Both the position numbers and the translations under genes were made by a program. Of a stretch of 64,000 bases of DNA, positions 61,223 through 64,000 are shown in pieces (positions within the stretch are counted from its first letter, which is position 1; every line of letters starts with the position of its first letter). A model generated the notes under the pieces. That model was not told the DNA's origin. It searched no databases and saw only the letters and a program-made list of their open reading frames with translations. The DNA comes from an uncultured Eubacterium sp. Its GTDB lineage: Bacteria > Bacillota > Clostridia > Lachnospirales > Lachnospiraceae. The stretch spans positions 30,250-94,249 of the forward strand of contig CATLIX010000006.1 in assembly GCA_949959185.1 (NCBI GenBank). Reading direction: 5' to 3'.

Positions 61223-63292
61223 TTATATTCTGAACTTTGTCATTTCCTGTTTCATTTCCTGAGAAACCTCTGACAGATTTTCAATACCTGCGGTTACTTT
61301 TGCAATTCCCTTTGCCTGTTTTGCTATGGATTCTGCCACCTGTTCTGTGAGTCCTGCCGTATTGGCGGAAATGTTCTGTATTCTCTCAGCAGCACATACC
61401 ACCATGCGGTCGCACTGGTGCATGTTTTCCACAAGCTCCTCCATGCTGCTGACGGATTCTTTTGTCCGCTCTGCCAGCATACGGAAATCGGAAAATGTTC
61501 CCTGTACCTGTTTAGCCGCCTGCGCCTGTCCATCCACGCCTGCACGGATGGATTCGATATCTGCAACCACATCGGAGATTTCTCCGCACAGTTCTGCAAT
61601 GATTTTTTCTATGTCATCTGTTGCTGCCGATGAATCTGAAGCAAGTTTTCCTATGGATTCTGCCACTACGGAAAAGCCTCTGCCATGTTCTCCTGCACGT
61701 GCAGCCTCTACGGACGCATTCAGGGCAAGCAGCTCTGTCTGGGAAGCTATGTTGTTGATGGTATTTAAAATTCCTGAAATCTTCCGGGACTGTTCTTCCA
61801 GTGCCATAATCCTGTCATATGCTTCGGCCATTCCCCTGGAAGCCTCCTCATTCTGTTGCTGAAGCCTTGTCACACCCTGTATTCCCTTCTCGCTGGAAAC
61901 AATGGTATCCTGTGCATTTTCAAGAAGGAATCTGCTCTTTTCCTGCAATTGCCCGAATTTTGCCCCCAGGATTCTTTCCTGTGTAAGGACTTCTCTCACA
62001 TCTGCATCCTGTTCCTCCGAGCCATTCAGTATTTCCCGGACTGCCTGACCGGTGTGGTCCATTTCCTTTTCAATTTGTTTTAAATGTCCTGCGCTTTCCA
62101 CAACTTCTCCGGCAATCACCGCATTCTTTTTCAGAATTACCGATATTTTTCCTGTCATTTTATTAAAATTTTTGGAAAGCACACCGATTTCATTCTCAAT
62201 ACTTTCTTCTGCCTGTACGGTAAAATCCCCGTCAGAGGCATTTTGAATTAATTCTGTAATGGATACAATCGGTCTGGTCAGCCTGCGTGCCAGCAATGCA
62301 GTTACTAAAATTGCTGCTGCAATCATAAAAAGGGCCACTGCTGCTGCAACAGCAATCATGCGATGCACCGGGGCCATTGCTGATTTTTCTCTGTGGAGGG
62401 TTATTACGGACCAGGTATCGGATTCCCCTTTGAGCGGAATAGACGCATAGCTTACAATGTAATGTTCTCCTTCGTTTGTAATCCTGCCGCTTCCTGTATT
62501 TCCAGACATAACTTCTGCAATAATTTCCTGGTAATCCCTGGAAACCGTTATCGTCTGCTCCTCTGTCACAATATTGCCTTCCCCGTCAACCTCCGGCTGC
62601 CCCGCCTTATCCTTGCAGGAGACGGTTTTGGTCATCTGTTTGTAATTGTAGAGTTCTTCTATCTGGGTGCTGTCCGGGTGGGCTACCACAACGCCTTCTC
62701 CATCAATGACAAAGGAGTATTCTCCATGCTCCGTATCGGAGAATTCTTCTATCAGGCTCTGCAGATAATTCAGTTTTAAATCCACCGCAAAAATTCCGAT
62801 AAAGGTATTCTCCTGATACATGGGAAAAAATATGGAGGCGCATGGCATTCCGGTATTTACGGAATAATAGGACTTTGAGATAAAAGGTTTCTGTTCCTCC
62901 ACAGTCTGCTGAAACCACCATCTGCCGGAACGGTCTGCCAGTTCGCCGGAGGAACGTCCCGTCTGCATACCGTCCGTTCCCTGTATGTAAAGCAGTTCCA
63001 GATAAGGATTGCGCCTGACACATTCCTCAAGAATCGTTGTCTGCATATTGGTTTCCATGGTGAGAATACTGGGATTTACAGATAATTCTTCTGTAATACC
63101 GTAGGCACCGTCCAGAAACGTGGCAATCTCACCGGCTACCAGCTGCGACTTGTCCTGGCTCCTTCCATAGATTTGATTTTTATAGGATTTTACAAAAATA
63201 GTTCCAATAATTCCTGTTAAGCAGATTGCCAGTACACATACAATCAGTATCATAGGCAAAAGAAGCTGCTTGAAAATACCTGTCTTTTTCAT
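61223..63292 (-). CDS. Methyl-accepting chemotaxis protein, dCache type
   Basis: 689 residues from ATG 63292 (MKKTGIFKQLLLPMIL); the open frame reaches 63328 without an SD. Membrane helix about 13-38, extracytoplasmic dCache sensor (RSGRWWFQQTVEEQKPF; GIFAVDLKLNYL; GEYSFVIDGEGVVVAHPD) to about 310, second helix (VAAAVALFMIAAAILVTALL), HAMP (RRLTRPIVSITELI) and the signalling hairpin tip region EEQSRKISGILNTINNIASQTELLALNASVEAARAGEHG written in parts here as NTINNIASQTELLALNASVE. No che genes are near. Confidence 0.93.
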   Translation of the reverse strand: MKKTGIFKQLLLPMILIVCVLAICLTGIIGTIFVKSYKNQIYGRSQDKSQLVAGEIATFLDGAYGITEELSVNPSILTMETNMQTTILEECVRRNPYLELLYIQGTDGMQTGRSSGELADRSGRWWFQQTVEEQKPFISKSYYSVNTGMPCASIFFPMYQENTFIGIFAVDLKLNYLQSLIEEFSDTEHGEYSFVIDGEGVVVAHPDSTQIEELYNYKQMTKTVSCKDKAGQPEVDGEGNIVTEEQTITVSRDYQEIIAEVMSGNTGSGRITNEGEHYIVSYASIPLKGESDTWSVITLHREKSAMAPVHRMIAVAAAVALFMIAAAILVTALLARRLTRPIVSITELIQNASDGDFTVQAEESIENEIGVLSKNFNKMTGKISVILKKNAVIAGEVVESAGHLKQIEKEMDHTGQAVREILNGSEEQDADVREVLTQERILGAKFGQLQEKSRFLLENAQDTIVSSEKGIQGVTRLQQQNEEASRGMAEAYDRIMALEEQSRKISGILNTINNIASQTELLALNASVEAARAGEHGRGFSVVAESIGKLASDSSAATDDIEKIIAELCGEISDVVADIESIRAGVDGQAQAAKQVQGTFSDFRMLAERTKESVSSMEELVENMHQCDRMVVCAAERIQNISANTAGLTEQVAESIAKQAKGIAKVTAGIENLSEVSQEMKQEMTKFRI

Positions 63293-63351
63293 TGGTATAC
63301 CCGTGCCTTTCCTGAGTAAATATAGCATTTAGCAAGTAAAACTATGATTAC

Positions 63352-63380
63352 ATCATACCCTATTACCGGAAAAATAGCAA
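63352..63380 (-). promoter_or_regulatory. Chemoreceptor gene promoter
   Basis: Minus-strand TTGCTA, 17-nt spacer, TATGAT, 60 nt before the ATG. Not a flagellar sigma-28 type sequence. Confidence 0.6.
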
Positions 63381-63635
63381 TGATTCTCCGAATCTCTTAT
63401 GAACAATTATTTTCATAATCTGAATCTTTCCATATATCCTAATGGGGATTGCTGAATGCCCAGGTGGAACGGATATTTCCTGTAATCAGACGTAGACTCA
63501 TTGGCTCTGTTATACAATATCAGCCTGACAGATGGAATTAATTTTCAACAAACTTTTCTGACAGAGTAAGGTGGACTCTTTTTTATCTGCACAAACAGCG
63601 GTAATATGCATAAAATAAGATAAAACCGCCATAAT
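63381..63635. other. Intergenic stretch without a recognised gene
   Basis: Divergent gap between the chemoreceptor and the small Cys-rich gene. Only short features are visible: AGAGT-aaggtgg-ACTCT followed by TTTTT near 63565-63585 and a GCGGT/ACCGC pair near 63595-63630. No ORF above 20 codons looks coding. Confidence 0.6.
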
Positions 63636-63665
63636 CTGACAAATACATTCAAATATTTTTAATAT
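63636..63665 (+). promoter_or_regulatory. Candidate promoter of the small Cys-rich gene
   Basis: CTGACA, 18-nt spacer, TAATAT, 37 nt before the ATG at 63702. Confidence 0.4.
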
Positions 63666-63701
63666 TCAGGTTTTTATAAAGAATCAGGAGGAACAATTAG
63701 A

Positions 63702-63950
63702 ATGAGTCATAAATCATGCTGTTGTCATTGCTGTCCGAAGAACGAATCCAATCTACAGCCAGCTTATTTTAATGCTGTCATGCAGGGAGGTTACCAGGAG
63801 ATTGCTCCGGAGGAAAATGTTAATTTTTTACTGGCTTTTCAATCCGGTGACTTTTCCTTCACCCCAAACACAGCAGAAATTATAGTCCACACAGAAGGTA
63901 TTTACCGAATAGATTATAGTTTACTAGTATATCATAAATTAAGTTGTTGA
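63702..63950 (+). CDS. Cys-rich small protein, probably a truncated surface-protein gene
   Basis: 82 codons. SD AGGAGG lies 10 nt upstream. The N-terminus MSHKSCCCHCCPKN is unusually Cys-rich. The rest (NVNFLLAFQSGDFSFTPNTA; IIVHTEGIYRIDYSL) resembles the beta-sandwich end domains of BclA/collagen-like exosporium or surface proteins, in which the GIYRIDYSL-type strand is followed by about 50-60 more residues. Here the frame turns into LVYHKLSC and stops. TTTAC at 63920-63924 marks the point where similarity is lost, suggesting interruption. Confidence 0.5.
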   Translation: MSHKSCCCHCCPKNESNLQPAYFNAVMQGGYQEIAPEENVNFLLAFQSGDFSFTPNTAEIIVHTEGIYRIDYSLLVYHKLSC

Positions 63951-63972
63951 TAGTTTCGGTATCTGGTATAAT
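63944..63972 (+). promoter_or_regulatory. Promoter reading out of the window
   Basis: TTGTTG, 17-nt spacer ending in TGG, TATAAT, then an A/T-rich leader and GGAGG at the last bases of the window. It probably belongs to a gene that starts just beyond the edge, possibly a transposase. Confidence 0.6.
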
Positions 63973-64000
63973 AGACTTAATAAATATAATTTATGGAGGC

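Noticed and set aside
63330..63400. Sigma-28 promoter for the chemoreceptor
   Set aside because: No TAAA-N15-GCCGATAA-like sequence; a sigma-A-type pair with 17-nt spacing fits better.
63565..63585. Plus-strand terminator
   Set aside because: Only a 5-bp stem and no plus-strand gene upstream to terminate.

Overview
The window is chromosomal DNA from a low-to-mid GC Gram-positive anaerobe. Gene content and order point to Clostridia, most likely Lachnospiraceae: mreBCD-PBP-minCDE-SEDS, yggS-sepF-ylmH, a divergent lexA/LysM pair, the rplU-prp-rpmA-obgE-yhbY-nadD-yqeK-rsfS cluster, a HisZ-dependent his operon and a RecU resolvase. Shine-Dalgarno (SD) sites are strong and often decide starts, including several TTG/GTG starts. 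No rRNA, tRNA, CRISPR array or prophage was seen. The identification rests on family recognition by eye, not on a search.

Layout. 1-12.3 kb (+): end of miaA, a methionine gamma-lyase-like enzyme, radC, then a cell-shape and division-site block (mreB, mreC, mreD, a large class B PBP, minC, minD, minE, a SEDS gene), mgsA and a D,D-carboxypeptidase lipoprotein. 12.5-20.3 kb: a small P-loop protein, DUF378, an HlyD-like adaptor, yggS, sepF, ylmH, aroB, lspA, rluD, and a cytidylate kinase-like gene behind an unusual leader of two kinds of 22-nt repeat. 20.3-23.2 kb: a XerS-like tyrosine recombinase, dtd, and the SOS pair (LysM/YneA-like protein and lexA), whose shared control region is a near-perfect inverted repeat of operators. 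23.2-34.1 kb (mostly -): convergent terminators and twin palindromes, the ribosome-maturation cluster, RNase G, two radical-SAM related genes, a toxin-antitoxin-like relic, and a set of unassigned genes. 34.1-39.8 kb: a small transcription module that shares its start with the 19.4 kb leader, then hisZ-G-D-B-IE (-) with its own consensus promoter and a possible attenuator. 39.8-50.1 kb: recU, RNA-modification, radical-SAM, HAD, DegV, M23 and pepD genes, a YlbJ-like membrane protein, a coiled-coil protein and coaD. 50.1-52.0 kb: a complete 1.87-kb insertion sequence with 8-bp target duplication, inserted exactly at the rsmD stop codon and splitting rsmD from coaD. 52-63.3 kb (-): rsmD, cinA, pgsA, rimO, rpoZ, gmk, yicC, carB and a chemoreceptor. 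The right edge holds a small Cys-rich, probably truncated surface-protein gene that may be interrupted by another element.

Functionally the window joins peptidoglycan synthesis and division placement (Mre/PBP/SEDS/Min/SepF/LspA/RecU), ribosome assembly and RNA processing (L21, L27, Prp, Obg, RsfS, RsmD, RimO, RNase G, several pseudouridine synthases), the SOS response and histidine synthesis. The least ordinary signals are the paired 22-nt-repeat leader module, the translation-locking inverted repeat in the insertion sequence, the mirrored LexA operators, the degenerate HisA/HisF-like domain fused to HisIE, and the roughly 240-residue insertion in the PBP.
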